From: Larix kaempferi | Lineage: Eukaryota; Streptophyta; Pinopsida; Pinales; Pinaceae | Direction of reading: 5' to 3' | DNA length: 64,000 nucleotides | Assembly: GCA_027924585.1 (NCBI GenBank) | Contig: BSBM01000076.1 | Location: forward strand, 10,214,001 to 10,278,000 | In this document: positions 44,700-57,342 of the stretch, one piece after another | Position numbering within the stretch: position 1 is the stretch's first letter | Layout of the letters: each line of letters begins with the position of its first letter | Made by a program: the position numbers and the translations under genes | The notes under the pieces: model-generated | What the model was told of the DNA's origin: nothing | The model's input: only the letters and a program-made list of their open reading frames with translations | Database searches by the model: none

Positions 44700-46165
44700 G
44701 ATGTGTTCTCCCATGGTCGTGATGTAATTGCTAAGCCATTATCACATGGTGGTAGATGTGTTCTCCCATGGTGTAGATGTAAGGGCTGAAGCCATTTTTC
44801 ACATGGTGGTAGATGTGTTCTCCCATGGTGAAAAAGTAAGGGCTGGAGCCTTCCCTGAATGGTGGTAGATGTGTTCTCCCATGTCGGTGGTGTAAGTGTT
44901 GGACGATGTGCATCTAGGCTGTGCTTCATGGACGATGAGATGATTTGAAGAAGACGATGCTATGATGATTAGGAGGATCATGGATGATGAGCATCAGGAC
45001 AATGATCCAGTTACTGCTCTCTGTATGCATCATGTTGATGTTGGATATGATCAATTGGATCATTTATATTTGTGTGTATGTATGCATCGTGTTGATGCTG
45101 GATATGATCAGTTGGATCATTTATATGTATGTATGCATCATGTTGGATGCTGGATATGATTGGTTGGATCATTTGTATGTATTTGTATATGCATCATGTT
45201 GGATGCTTGGACCATGTATCTGTATATGTATCAGGTGGATACATTGTATGATCAGGTAGATCATGTATGTTGATATGTATCATGCATTTGTATTTGTATC
45301 AGGTGGATACACTATATGATCAGGTGGATCATGTATGATGATATGTATCAGGTAGATACTTGGTATGCATCAGGTGGATGCATTGTATGATCAAGATGAT
45401 CATGATGACGAGCTTCAAGGTGTTGCTCTAGATGATATGTATTAGGATGGTACAGTGATGATGATTAGTGTGATCATGAGCATCAGGATGATGCTTTGTG
45501 CGATGATGATCCGTTCGATCATGAGTATCAGGTTGATACTTGGAGGTCAGAGATGATATGTGGCAGGTTGTGCAAATAGCATGTAATCAATCCTGGGAGA
45601 TCTTGTCGGTCGTGCTGTGGCACATAAATGTTCCTAGGATACTCTTTTCGGTATTGCTATGTAGTATGTAATCAGTCCTCAGATATCCGATAGGTTGGGA
45701 TGTGTGCTCGTAATCAGTCCTAGGATGAGGTATTACTACAGAGACATGTAATCAGTCCTGGAGATCCGAGAGGTTGAGCTGTGTGCTCGTAATTAGTGCT
45801 GGGATGCTCTTTAGAGATCTTGTCAGTCGTGCTGCGGCACATAAATGTTCCTGGGATGCTATTTAAAGGTTTTTTCTATCCACATGTAATCAGTCCTGGA
45901 GATCCGAGAGGTTGAGCTGTGTGCTCGTAATAAGTCATGGGATGCTCTTTAGAGATCTTGCCCGTCGTGCTGCGGCACATAAATGTTCCTGGGATGCTCT
46001 TTAAAGGTATTGTGGAGGAGATGCATGTAATCAGTCCTGGGAGATCTTGTCGGTCGTTCTTAGGCACATAAATGTTCCTGGGATACTCTTTTCGGTATTG
46101 CATCCACACATAAAATTAGTCCTGAGAGGCCACCTCTATCAGACCGTTCGCACAGATGATGAAGA
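44700..46165 (+). repeat. Element C 3' non-coding region with three minisatellites
   Basis: Four copies of a ~56-bp unit with GATGTGTTCTCCCATGG start at 44700, 44755, 44812 and 44868; this unit is absent from B. GGATATGATCAGTTGGATCAT repeats follow (45040-45410). From 45550 to 46110 there are units built from ATGTAATCAGTCCTGG and GGCACATAAATGTTCCTGG. The position corresponds to the different minisatellite of element B. Confidence 0.85.
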
Positions 46166-46330
46166 CCTACAGGTGGTGGGCCTACATCCAGTATGAAAAA
46201 GGACTAGCTCTGTAGAACTTCCTATGACGAGTAGATTTAGAGATTGATTGAGATAGCAGCAGCAGTGACGATGAAGATGACTTGTGCTAGAAGACCTGTG
46301 TCGGGAAATGCCTTCCTAGTTAAGAGGGAG

Positions 46331-46984
46331 TGTTGATGTATATGTAAATTCGGAATGTATTTCACATAAATGCATATTTAATTCCTATAGAGATGTTATT
46401 ATTCCTCTATACGGAAGTGTCGTCATTTATATTGTAAGTGTTGTAACTTATACTTGATGGGTTATTAGACCACCTTGTTGGGGTCGTCCCTGTATAAGTC
46501 ATGTGGGTCAAAGGGTTATTAGACCACCCTATTGGGGGTCATCCATGTGGGTCAAAGGGTTATTAGGTCACCCTAGTGGGGGTCGGCCCAGTCAGCATTA
46601 TGTTAAGTGGTTAAGTGGTTAAGTTGAGGCCGACCTAGTTGAGTAAAGGTCAAGTCAAGTTAGTGTATAAATAGAGAGTGTGTCTCTCTCATTTTACACA
46701 TTCTATTCTCTCACTCACACTGGGGAGAGTGGTGCACTTGTGGAGGAGGAGGATTTGCTACTAGGAGAAGACTATCTCTTGTATTCTGGTTGTATCATTG
46801 CTCTATCTATCTCTGAGGAAGTTATTGGGGTTTTTCACCTTTATGGTTTTCCCCAAGTAAACTCGGTGTCTCTTGTGTGCTTGCATTATTGTGTCCATGG
46901 TTGATATGCTATAGATTTGCTGTACATGTTGTTCTCTCAGTGAAGATCCTAGATCATATTGAAGTAAATTCTGAAAATGTAACA
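46331..46984 (+). repeat. Element C right LTR
   Basis: This 654-bp LTR starts TGTTGATGTATATG and ends TGTAACA, with TATAAATA at 46666-46673. It is followed by the CATGG duplication. Confidence 0.9.
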
Positions 46985-46989
46985 CATGG

Positions 46990-49430
46990 AGGACACCATT
47001 TGATTACCGATCATTGATATATATCGTTAACAAACGTGAGGCAAACCACCAATGATGATGATGGGTACCAAGTTACCCAGTAATTTCTTGCAAGTGTAAA
47101 TAGATGTCTTGGAGATGTATCACTTGTAGAATCTATCAGGAAAAATACATTGATGTATTCCCACTACCCAATAGCAAGGGAACCTACCACCGATGATTGC
47201 AATACCCAAGGTAATACTGATCAGATTCTATATCCCATTCCCATAGCATGATGAGTTGAATTTAATGGGAAGAGATCCATTGGAAGGGAGGAATTGGATC
47301 ATCCTCCATCAAACAACATGAGAAAATATTAGGGATTGATTTGACTAGGAAAGGAACTAGGACAAAGTTTTGCAGGATGGACCACTGAGTGCGTCTTTCA
47401 CATGCATCAGATGTAAATGGCCCGTGGAAGAGACCTCCTAAGAAACAACCAATAATGAAATCTATTGACGGGGGCAAGGACTTCCACCAATGATGAAAAT
47501 GGAATTCAAGGCACAACACGGATCCAAAAATGTGAATATATTTCTCGATGGCGAACATTATGGGAAACCACTCAATCAACTACCAATAATGAATTATCAT
47601 CTATTGAGCACAAGGTTACATGTCAATGATGTAAACGGGTTCAAGGTTCTATGACTCTAGGTTAATGGCTTAGAGAAGATGAGTCATCATTGATGAAACA
47701 TAACCTGCCATAGAGAATTTCGTGGGGACCTTCCACACAAACACAAGTTCGAACACCGATTTCAATGATACATGTTGATAACAATTTGACATCAGGGAAT
47801 GACCAATAGATGAATTCAAGAAAATTTTAGAATGGTCGACACAAGGTAGGATTATCCTTGAACATTGAGCACAATGCAGTAGTGACTTAGGCATATTTTG
47901 ACACAATGGGACCAATTATATAAATATGCAATGCAAGAGAGGCATTGATAGATTCTCCATATGATTGGAAGAGTAACCAATCAAAGGAGTGAAAACCCTA
48001 AGTTCAAGGCTTAAATCCTAAGGCCGAAATTTCTAACCCAAATTGTAGAGAGACTCAAGACTGGATCTTTGTTCAAGGATGAAAATACTTGATGTCAGCA
48101 CATAATAGATGTCTGAAATATCCCCCCCCCCCTCTCTCTTTTTTTATTATTTGATTTTTAGTGTTTTTTTTCATATTATAAAGGTTGAAAAAGAATAACA
48201 GAATGATATAGTACATTGGATAAGATGAGCATCACATGGTCCTGAAACTACGTTCCAAGCACAACATACCTATGCAAAAAATGAAAAAAGGGATGTGCGG
48301 GATGTGACTGTAATAATGAGCAAAGGCGAGTGGCTTAGGAGAGTGCATAAGCAATAAGTAGCTAATGGAAAACTGCAGTGATCATTAGACTCAAAATCGC
48401 ATGCAGCAATATGCACATGTAGTAACACAAAATAAAAAAAATTCAAAGTCCCCCATGGTAATAGTCAGAATAATATTCAGAGGGAGTCACGAGGATTCAA
48501 CTCAAAGACATAGTGGGGGTAACAAGGGACTCTCGATCCTAACACAAAATTTAGAATGGGCACCATAAAACATCAAAGGTTTAAACTAGGGTACCCATGT
48601 ATTGGTAAGCTCTATCACATAAATTATGACTTTTCTATAGTAAGAGGGATAATGTCGCAACTCCATGTAGTGGGATCCTTAGGCATGATAGTAATGCCAG
48701 GGATGATGCAAAGTGTGCATGATAGAAATGAATCCTACCTTATATTCCATTCAAGATCACAAATATTTTAAAAAAACCTCCAATTAAAAAATTTCTTCAG
48801 TTCTCATCTTCCTATAATAATTTACAAAACTCGGTAGAATGGCATTAGTATTGGTCAACATTTATTAAAAATCAAGGCAAAACTATATAAAGTGGCTGAT
48901 TTTTTTGGATATAAACAATTTCCCAAGTAAAAAGAAATTACTATTCATTTCCACCTTGTTTTTTTACTCCTTTAAGCTATTTTTCCCTAGATTTTCAATC
49001 GTTGATTGTGGAGTCCTCGGGCAATCATTTCATATTTTGTTAGTTCCAGGTATTTCTCTATGCTTCTTTGTTCCATTTTCATGCATTTTTTCTTGTTTTT
49101 AGTTCAAATTTTCACCTTTTAGGTCCATTCTAAATCTAAAACTGCACATTCACGCTTCTTGTTCCTATGGGTAGCGAATTACCTTAGTATTCACACATGT
49201 GTTGTGTATAAAGCATAAATCTGTGCACCTATTCAATATAAGAATTGTGAATACCTAGTGAAAACATGCAAAAAATTGTGCCTTGACTAAAAAAATGGTA
49301 TTTTGAACAATATGGATTTCATATGGAAAGAACAAGAGCATGAGTATATTGACATATATTCCCTACAAGATCCATTGACCTTGAATGCACTCTATTGATG
49401 TGGTTTGTTGAAATTTTTTCAAGTATCTTA
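46990..49430. other. No recognisable gene; weak ACCAATGATGA repeats
   Basis: Non-coding sequence. Variants of CTACCAATGATGA and TCTATTGA recur irregularly from 47050 to 47690, suggesting degenerate tandem repeats. A C-rich run followed by CTCTCTCT lies at 48122-48140. No coding motif is recognised. Confidence 0.4.
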
Positions 49431-50079
49431 TGTTGATGTATATGTAACTTCGGAATGTATTTCACATATATGTATATTGTATTCCTATAGAGATGGTATT
49501 ATTCCTCTATAAGGAAGTGTCGTCATTTATATTGTAAGTGTTGTAACTTATACTTGATGGGTTATTAGACCACCTTATTTGGGGTCGGCCCTGTATAAGT
49601 CATGTGGGTCAAAGGGTTATTAGACCACCCTATTGGGGGTCGGACATGTGGGTCAAAGGGTTATTAGACCACCCTATTGTGGGTCGGCCCAGTCAGCATT
49701 ATATTATGTGGTTAAGTTCGAGCCTACATGAGTTAGGTAAAAAGGCAAGTCAAGTCAAGTATAAATAGAGTGCGGGAGGCACTCTATTTACACACTCACT
49801 TCTCACACATGCTCTCAAGGAGGAGAGGCGCACTTATGGAGGAGGAGGATTGCTGCTAGGTTATGTCTATCTCTCTTGGTTGGTTGTATCATTGCTCTAT
49901 CTATCTCTGAGGAAGTTATTGGGGTTTTTCACCTTTATGGTTTTCCCCAAGTAAATCTTTGTGTCTCTTGTGTGCTTGCATTATTGTCTCCATGATTGAT
50001 ATGCTGTAGATATGCTGTACATGTTGTTCTCTCAGTTAATATCCTAGATCAGATTGAAGTAAATTCTGAAAATTTAACA
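49431..50079 (+). repeat. Element D left LTR
   Basis: This 649-bp LTR starts TGTTGATGTATATGTAAC and ends TTTAACA, with TATAAATA at 49760-49767. It carries the extra copy of the 46-bp unit. Confidence 0.9.
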
Positions 50080-53000
50080 TGGTATCAGAGCTAGCCTGAA
50101 AGAAGGCATGATATGGCATGTATGACACTTGTTGCACTAACGATGCTAGGGCTTGATATAGCAAAAACCAGTCATCATAGCACTTTCTCTATAAATCCGT
50201 TTTGGAAAATTTTTTGGATCTGAAATTGTTACAGGATGAAGCTAAGATCTCCAGGTATCTTGTGTCCAAAGGAAAACCTCTAATTCGTTGTACTTTGTGA
50301 TTTATGATCTGTACAATATAGGGTTTCTGCCTCTTCCAGATCTGAGTCAAAATCAGGTGACCTTGGGAAAAAGGTCATAACTTGGGCTAGGAAGCTCCAA
50401 ATGAAATTTCGTGAAAAGTGACAGGTAGTACACAGGCCGAGCTATCTCAGAAAACTTTTTCAGAGGCCGAAGGTCAAACAGTGACACGTGGAACTCCATA
50501 CAAGTTCGCTCTCCTGTATTATCCCATAAACAGGTCACGTTGCGACACTTGGCATATCTCTCTCTCAGAGAATCCAATTGAGGTCAGACCTGTCAGGATG
50601 GAAAGATAACAGGCCGAGATATCTCAGACAACTTTTTCAGAGGCCGAAGGTCAAATAGTGACACGTGGCACGCCGTACAAGTTCGCTCTCCTGTATTTTC
50701 CCAAAACAGGTCACGTTGCGACATTTGGCATAACTCTCTCTCAGAGAATCCAATTGAGGTCAGACCTATCAGGATGGAAAGATAACAGGTCAGGCTATCT
50801 CAGGAAACTTTTTCAGACCCTTTGGATCAAAAATTTAGGAGTTACACCAGAAACAATCAGGTACATATTTCTGTCAAAACATAATTATTTTTTGGTACCT
50901 TCATTCATGGCTTCCGGAATTTAGGGCTTTGGAGAAAGTTGGAATTTTTGTAATCGGAGACCACGGCTGGATGCTACTCATCAAAATAGAAATTTAGAGA
51001 CCAAGATCAGAATTTTTGGTTGGGCAGAAGGCCGGGCTTGATTAGACCCTAGTTCGGGACTTTGATCAGAAAAGTGGAAAATTAGGGCTTCTGTAAAAAT
51101 GGGAATTTTTGAAATCTGTGAACACGGCTGGAAGCTCCTCAGAAAAATAGAAGCTTAGAGATTTGGATCAAACATTTTGATGGGGAAAAAGAGTGGGCTT
51201 CATCAAACCCCAGTTCAGGGTCACGTCCAGTGAATCCAGAAGTTTCAAAGGCAAAATTGAGGAGTGAAACTTTGCAGTTTTCAATTTCTGAATATACCAG
51301 TTTGATCAGTTCATCAAGGCGCATATTCCTATCCTATCGGAAGGTTGAAATTCAAAGTTTGAATTTTTGGGGTTTCTCTGACAAACCCATATCCAGCTCA
51401 AGGTCCAGTTCTTGCAAATCAAGAGGATTGGGTTAATCCTAGAAGAAGATGGATTGATCACCTGCATAAGTGAAGAAGTTCCTGTCTCAGAGGGAGATGA
51501 GGATAAGGCCTTACATAAGAAGATTACAAGCGATCTCGACAGGTATGACTCATCGAGGTATGTTTCGATATTTGTCCATGATTAAGTTTATGGTATGTTT
51601 GTCTTCATGTTATTACGGTTAGTACAATTTTGATTTTAGATTTGTTGTATCACCTTAACAAAATTATGAATGCATGATAGAAGATATTCATTGGTTAGGG
51701 TGTTGACACTTATGATTGTACTAATGCATTATGGTGTTGTATGAGGTCTATGTTGTCTACTAACATGAAAGGTACACCAAGAAAGACAGATCATGTTCTG
51801 GTCCAAGAACATATGATCATGATAACATGAGGACAAAGATTCATCCATTGTCATGGATCTCATACAAGATCCATTCACGAGGTATGTATAACTTGGTTTT
51901 ATAATGGTTAACTTATGAGACATGCAGGTTACTAGCACAAGTCACTAAAGAGAACCAAGAAGACATCATGTGAGTATGTTAGACATAATTAGCTAGCATG
52001 CTAATCCAGGTATGTTTTTCCTATATCAAGTTAGAATCTCACCTTGTGATAAGATCCTTTATTTAAGTATACTTGGCATGATTGATTATGATTATTCATT
52101 GAAGTTAGTACTCATGGGTTTAGGCATATTATGATTTTTACTTTGATTGATGATATGACTAACCAAAAAAGTCCTATGGTCAAATAGGAATATAAGTAAA
52201 AGAATTATGTCTCTTATATTGATTGATTTGACTAACCAGAAGAATCATGAAGGTATAGGTTTGAATAATCACAGGTTTTATGCATATTATATCTCTTATC
52301 TTGATTGATGATTCAACTAACCTGAAGAGTCATAGGTTTGAGTAATTATAGGTTTAGATATGTTATGTTTCTTATGATTTGACTAACCATAAGAATCCTG
52401 CATAAACCTTGAATAATAATGCTTATTATTTTTGTTTGAAATGATCATGACTATACATACTTGAGATTATTGTGTTTTAATAGTATACTAATGAATGTAT
52501 GATTTTATATGAGATCACAAGGATAACACATTCGTGATACTAATAAGCATGCATAGGGGCCAAGGATGTATATAAGTTCAAGGACAGGTAATCCAGGGAG
52601 CAAAGATCAAGAGGGAGTACACTCCAGTGGTTTATGAAAGGATGCTGATATTCAGAGGGAGTTGACCATCTTTCTACATTCCACAACAGAAAGGTGTAGA
52701 AGAAGCTACTTCAGATTAGGACTCCAACAGCTTCTGCAAGGAAGCAAAGACTCAGAGGGAGTCCACCCAACGAACAAAGAAAGATAAGTATTTTAATTAT
52801 CATTTCTTGCATATGTGTTTGTTTAAATAAAATTGTTCAATGATGTATATGCTCATGTTCCTAGACTTAGGATATGTATAGTTGCATTGATGAACAGTAT
52901 ACTACTAATATACATGGGTAAGTGGCCTATGGCACTGTACAACATTCCATTGCTACTTATCTAGAATGAAACCTCTTTGCTGACATGTTGGGAGTTGTGC

Positions 53001-53200
53001 ACACTCTTAACAATGTTCTGGTAGAGATTGGAAGGCATCTAGAAAGTTACGAAATATGGATAAATGTTGTATTGAAGCATTGGCTAAGATAATTGCATGA
53101 CTGTATGACATATTTCTTTATGTGTAAGAATTTGTTCTGAAAACTATGAGATGTTTTCTAATCATGCAATTTAACTTGTTGTGTAGGAAAGATCGTATGC
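50080..53200 (+). repeat. Element D leader with tandem repeats; integrase scrap
   Basis: Two copies of a 177-bp unit begin at 50464 and 50641 (AGGCCGAAGGTCAAA). A ~161-bp pair begins at about 50941 and 51102 (GGAATTTTTG...CACGGCTGG). A DADIQRELT integrase fragment lies near 52640. No gag or protease is seen. Confidence 0.8.
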
Positions 53201-53259
53201 CATCTCCTACAAAAGGACTACAACATTTGTTCCAGCAACAAAGATATCTATTGAAGATA

Positions 53260-54404
53260 TTGAAGTTCCCAGGATCTGGGATGAAGAAATGGAATGCCAT
53301 GATCCGTCGATCATGAAGAATGATGTTTGGGATGCAGTCCCAAGATGTGAAGGGAAGTTTGTTATGACTTCCATATGGATCTATCAGATCAAGCATGTTG
53401 CAGATGACAGCATTGAGAAATATAAAAGTGATACTACTTTTGTATGCAGATAACTTGTTTGTTACAGGTGAAGATAGATTGATTGCCGACATGCAGCGGA
53501 AGCTTACTACCGAGTTCGAGATGAAGAACTTGGGAATCATGCACTATTTGTTTTTGGCATGGAGGTGTGGCAGAGTGATGGAATCTTCCTTGGACAAGGG
53601 AAGTATGCAGTAGAGATCCTGAAGAGGTTCGGGATGATGGACTGCAAGGCTATGGCCACACCTATGACATCGAATATGAAGCTTCTATGTGATGCTTCAT
53701 CTGAGCTGGTTGATGTCTCTATGTATCGTCAGATTATTGGGTCCTTGATGTACCTGACAAACACGAGACCAGATATTTGCTTTGCTGTGAACACATTGAG
53801 CCAGTTCCTGACGGATCCGAGGAGTGTTCACCTGGTTGCTGTAAAGCATGTTCTGAGGTACCTGAAGGGTACAGTGGATTATGGGCTCAGATATGAGGCG
53901 AATCAAAAGTTTAACCTGCAGGGTTATGTTGATTCAGATTGGGCTGGCAGTGCTGCAGATAGGAAGAGCACATCTGGGTGTTGCTTCAGTATGGGATCAG
54001 GTGTGATCTCTTGGTTTAGCAGGAAGCAGTCCTGTGTAGCATTGAGTACAGCTGAGGCAGAGTATGTTGCAGCCTGTTCAGCTAGTTGTGAGGCAGTATG
54101 GCTACGGAAGCTACTGTCTGAGTTATTTGATCTCCCGTTGGAGGCTACTGGTATCTTCTGTGATAACCAGAGTTGTGTGAAGCTGTCCGAGAACCCAGTG
54201 TTTCATGACAGGTCGAAACACATAGAGATCAAATATCACTATATCAGGGATATGGTGCAGAGAGGAGCTGTGAAGCTCCTGTATATTGCGATGGACGAGC
54301 AGATTGCAGATGTGCTGACGAAGCCACTAGCCAGGGTGAAGTTCGAGTACTTCAGAGAGAGGCTTGGCGTTCCTCAGATCGAGGACACTTCGGGGAAGAA
54401 GTGA
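53260..54404 (+). pseudogene. Element D partial RT with intact RNase H
   Basis: The pre-RT block (SIMKNDVWDAVPRCEGKFVMTS) runs into DDSIEKYK at 53420. It then joins directly to VILLLYADNLFVTGEDRLIADM, so the first half of RT is deleted and the catalytic YMDD reads YADN. From 53559 the frame is intact to the TGA at 54402-54404, with RNase H motifs GYVDSDWAGSAADRKSTSG, SCVALSTAEAEYVAACSA, IFCDNQSCVKLSENP and the tail IADVLTKPLARVKFEYFRERLG. It is the best preserved RNase H of the three copies. Confidence 0.9.
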
Positions 54405-54571
54405 TGGACACATTTGCTGAAGCCATTCCAAGCATGTTGGGAGGAGGATCCTTCACATGGCTGTGGATGTAAGCGCTGGATGATGAGCATCAGGATGATG
54501 TTCTAGTTTCTGCTTGATATGATCAGTTGGATCATTTTATGTATGTATGTACGCATCATGTTGGATGCTGG

Positions 54572-55504
54572 TGTTATACCTCTATATTTCACGGTGTCGC
54601 ATCCCCATCACAACACATTTCGACGACACTTTCCCTACTGCTTTGAACCATCCAGAAGAGACAGATGATGAGTCAACCTTGAAGGTAAATCCACCCTGCC
54701 AAGTTTTGACCCACCTTGGACTTTATTTCCATACACTACCGCGCTCTGCCAGCTTGACAAAACGCGGCACAGTGCCGCGCTCTGTATCATTTGCAAAGCG
54801 CGGCACCCTTTTAATAGTTTTTGCCCTTGACTTATGGGATCTTGGATTTTCGAAGATGATGGAAGATTAGGTTCCTTGATTCGATCCCAACTCACCTCCT
54901 TCGATTAGAAACCCTGATCCACTTATCCCTCCTTAGATCCACCTATCTCTCTTGTTGGTTAACCTCACCATTCACTATAAAAGAGAGGCATGCCATTGGG
55001 AAGGAGGAGGACTCTTGAGAGCACCAAACTTATGGTCTTGCAGCATTGTGGAGATAGCTAAGAGGAGAAGACACTTGGAGTTGGAGGATTGGCTTGGGCA
55101 TCAAGCACCCTTTGTAAGTAATCTTCAAGTTGTAATGGAATAACTTGTCTTGTTTTCCCAAATCATTTGTGTTAATCTTGTTTTAATCATGTGATTTGTA
55201 TATTTCATAGATTTAGATCCTAACTCATGTTTTCAGATTGTTAGAGAATAGTACATGCTTGTGTTTTGGTTCTATTGTTAACAGGTTTACTTGGAGCTTG
55301 GAGCAAATATCAAAGACAAGCGTTTGGATACAAGGTCAGTTAAACTCCTTTCTATTCTCTTCAGCATTTTAATTCTGAGATGTTTGTTAGATCTAGGGAT
55401 TCAAGGTTGCATTTGTTTTGTCTGTTCTTAGCCTAGAGTTAGTTAGATCCTACTTTAGCCTAAGGGAGTTTTGGCTTATCCGTAGGGCAGAATTCCACAT
55501 AACA
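54572..55504 (+). repeat. Element E left LTR
   Basis: This 933-bp LTR has a TATA box CTATAAAAGAGAGG near 54975-54988. Upstream, at 54739-54810, two 36-bp units rich in CCGCGC occur. The second forms a perfect 10-bp stem (GTGCCGCGCT at 54772-54781, AGCGCGGCAC at 54797-54806). Confidence 0.85.
54975..54983 (+). promoter_or_regulatory. TATA box, element E LTR
   Basis: CTATAAAAG lies about 400 bases into the LTR in a promoter-like setting. Transcription should begin about 30 bases downstream. Confidence 0.6.
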
Positions 55505-55508
55505 AGAA

Positions 55509-55524
55509 TGGCGACTCCGCTGGG
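55509..55524 (+). promoter_or_regulatory. Primer-binding site, element E
   Basis: TGGCGACTCCGCTGGG lies four bases after the LTR. It is the site type I associate with arginine tRNA priming in Tat/Ogre-like elements. Confidence 0.75.
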
Positions 55525-57342
55525 TTTGATTACTGCTTGATTGGTTCAAATTCACAGTCAATTATCTTTGAATTATCAGTCTTTTGTTGCACTTCAAACC
55601 ACCTTGAATTTTGGTCTTTTTTGACCCTTATTCACCCCTCCTCGCAGGATTCATCTCCCTGTTTAATTACTGAGTCCCTTGGGTTAGCAACAACCCTGAA
55701 AACTTGATTTTTTCTTTTCCAGTTGCGTTTTTTTTCCCTCTTGCCACAGTGCCGCGCCCTCTTAACCACTTCCAGTGCGACATTTACACAGTGCCGCGTC
55801 CTAGGCATTCATACCAGCGCGACAGTTACACAGTGCCGCGCTTCCGGCAGTCTATAGACCGCGGTATTGTCTGCAAGTAGGTAAAATTTTTTTTTTATTT
55901 TTTTTTTTATTTTTTTAATTTTTGCTTGGTTTCCTGAGTTTCTCCCTGCCTCAGATAGTCTTTATTGTTGCCTGTTAGCATCCTGGTTAATTTCCAGTCT
56001 GTTTGGTCTGCTTATTACATGGTTTGTGAGCTTGATTGATTGATTGAATTAAGTGGCACTTTTGACATATTGGTCATTTTTCAATTTGATTGCATTTGAC
56101 TTGGCTTTTCCCCACAACCAACTCAACACCACTGTCTTCTGTTACTGAACACTGTAGTTTTACAGTCATATTGTCATTATCATTTTCAGTAAATTAAAAA
56201 GATCATTGGTTGAGAGCAAATTTGTTGTTTAATTTGAAAAAGTCTAGTGGCATTTTGCATAGAGAAATGAACCATTAATTTTGCCATAAAAATTCTCAGC
56301 ATAGAAGCATTGTAGATTGTAAAATCAGTACATTGAAAAGCGTGTTTACTTCAGCTTGGCTTGGTTTATAAATCGAAAAGAAAAGAAAAATCTTTTACTT
56401 TGATTGCTTGTGAAAGTTGTTATGCATATTGGATCGAAGAACCTCTATCTTTACCTTAGCTAGATTTCATCGAAGACAAAGGCTTGTTTATGATTCATTC
56501 TCATTTGCATGGTTTGAGTCGTCATAACACCATCAAGTCTCACGTCCACTACCCGATTGAGTAAAGACAGCCACTAAAATCAATCACCCTAATTAAACCA
56601 ACTTTAACCTCACTTGAGGAAATCAAAAGAATTTGGTAGTTAGGTAGGACACCGGGGATAGGCATCAAAATAATTCCCCCTTGTCATTTTCATCTGAGAC
56701 ATAGTCGTTGTCTTTAGGGAACTAAAATCCTCTAGTACTTATTGACACGGTCACAGCTAGTTTGTGGAGGGGCCTCCTGACTGTTTCTAACTGTTCAGGG
56801 GTTAAACGGCCGCGAGATTGAGAACCGGATGGACTCTGTGGAATACCGCACTCCACTTAGCCCTAAGGCAACATCGATCGCTGTCTTCTTCGGAAGGCTG
56901 AAGTGCCCAAAACCTTTTCCGACGTGTCATGAACGAGGTGGCTTAGTATCTATTCTACTAGGGCTCTTTTACCCAGGATCCCTTTCGGTAGAGGGATATC
57001 CTTCTTATATCGGTCTCTCATGTTGTATTGTTCGACTTGGATTTCATCACCTTGCGAAGGATACAGCCTGTTGAGGTCTCCAGCTCTTAGTTAGGAGTTT
57101 GCTTGGCGTCTCATCTTTGTAGAGGGTCATTTTTTCTTTGTAGGGACTGCTTGTTGGCATTCTGGCCATTTTTGTTGATCAGCTCGCTTATTGAGACACC
57201 GGTCTCAGTATAGATTTTAGAGCTTGCTTTTTTGGCCTGTGAGCCTTGCTTTTTCTAGCTCCTCTTTTGCACACTCGGCTGCATTAGAGTTTTTGAGTTC
57301 TTTGTTTACAGTACTGCCCCCGATTTTCATTTTCCTGTCATC
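55525..57342 (+). other. Element E 5' leader
   Basis: This is a 1.8-kb untranslated region. CACAGTGCCGCG recurs at 55745, 55787 and 55829 (42-bp period with a half-unit between). A T-rich tract runs 55887-55920. From 56581 to 57010 it is collinear with the leader of element A (shared GTAGTTAGGTAG, TGGAATACCGCA and GTGTCATGAACG). Confidence 0.75.

Larger units (their letters stand above)
39855..46984 (+). mobile_element. Element C: second copy of the gag-less copia family
   Basis: This 7,130-bp element has LTRs of 647 bp (39855-40501) and 654 bp (46331-46984), primer-binding site TGGTATCAAAGCTAG at 40502, polypurine tract TAAGAGGGAG at 46321 and an exact CATGG duplication. It has the same layout as B: no gag or protease, an integrase scrap at 42957-43080, and an RT-RNase H remnant with internal deletions. 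Confidence 0.9.
49431..54571 (+). mobile_element. Element D: third copy of the gag-less copia family, cut by element E
   Basis: The left LTR is 49431-50079, with primer-binding site TGGTATCAGAGCTAG at 50080. The interior has the same non-coding leader, an integrase scrap near 52650 and an RT-RNase H unit to 54404. It stops at 54571, where an unrelated LTR begins, in the GGATGCTGG sequence that continues GGATATGATCAG in element B (around 28040-28100). The missing 3' part should lie beyond element E, outside the window. Confidence 0.85.

Noticed and set aside
39850-46989. Shared CATGG target sequence of elements A and C as evidence of a common target or exchange
   Set aside because: Five bases coincide easily, the elements belong to different superfamilies, and A's other copy reads CGTGG.
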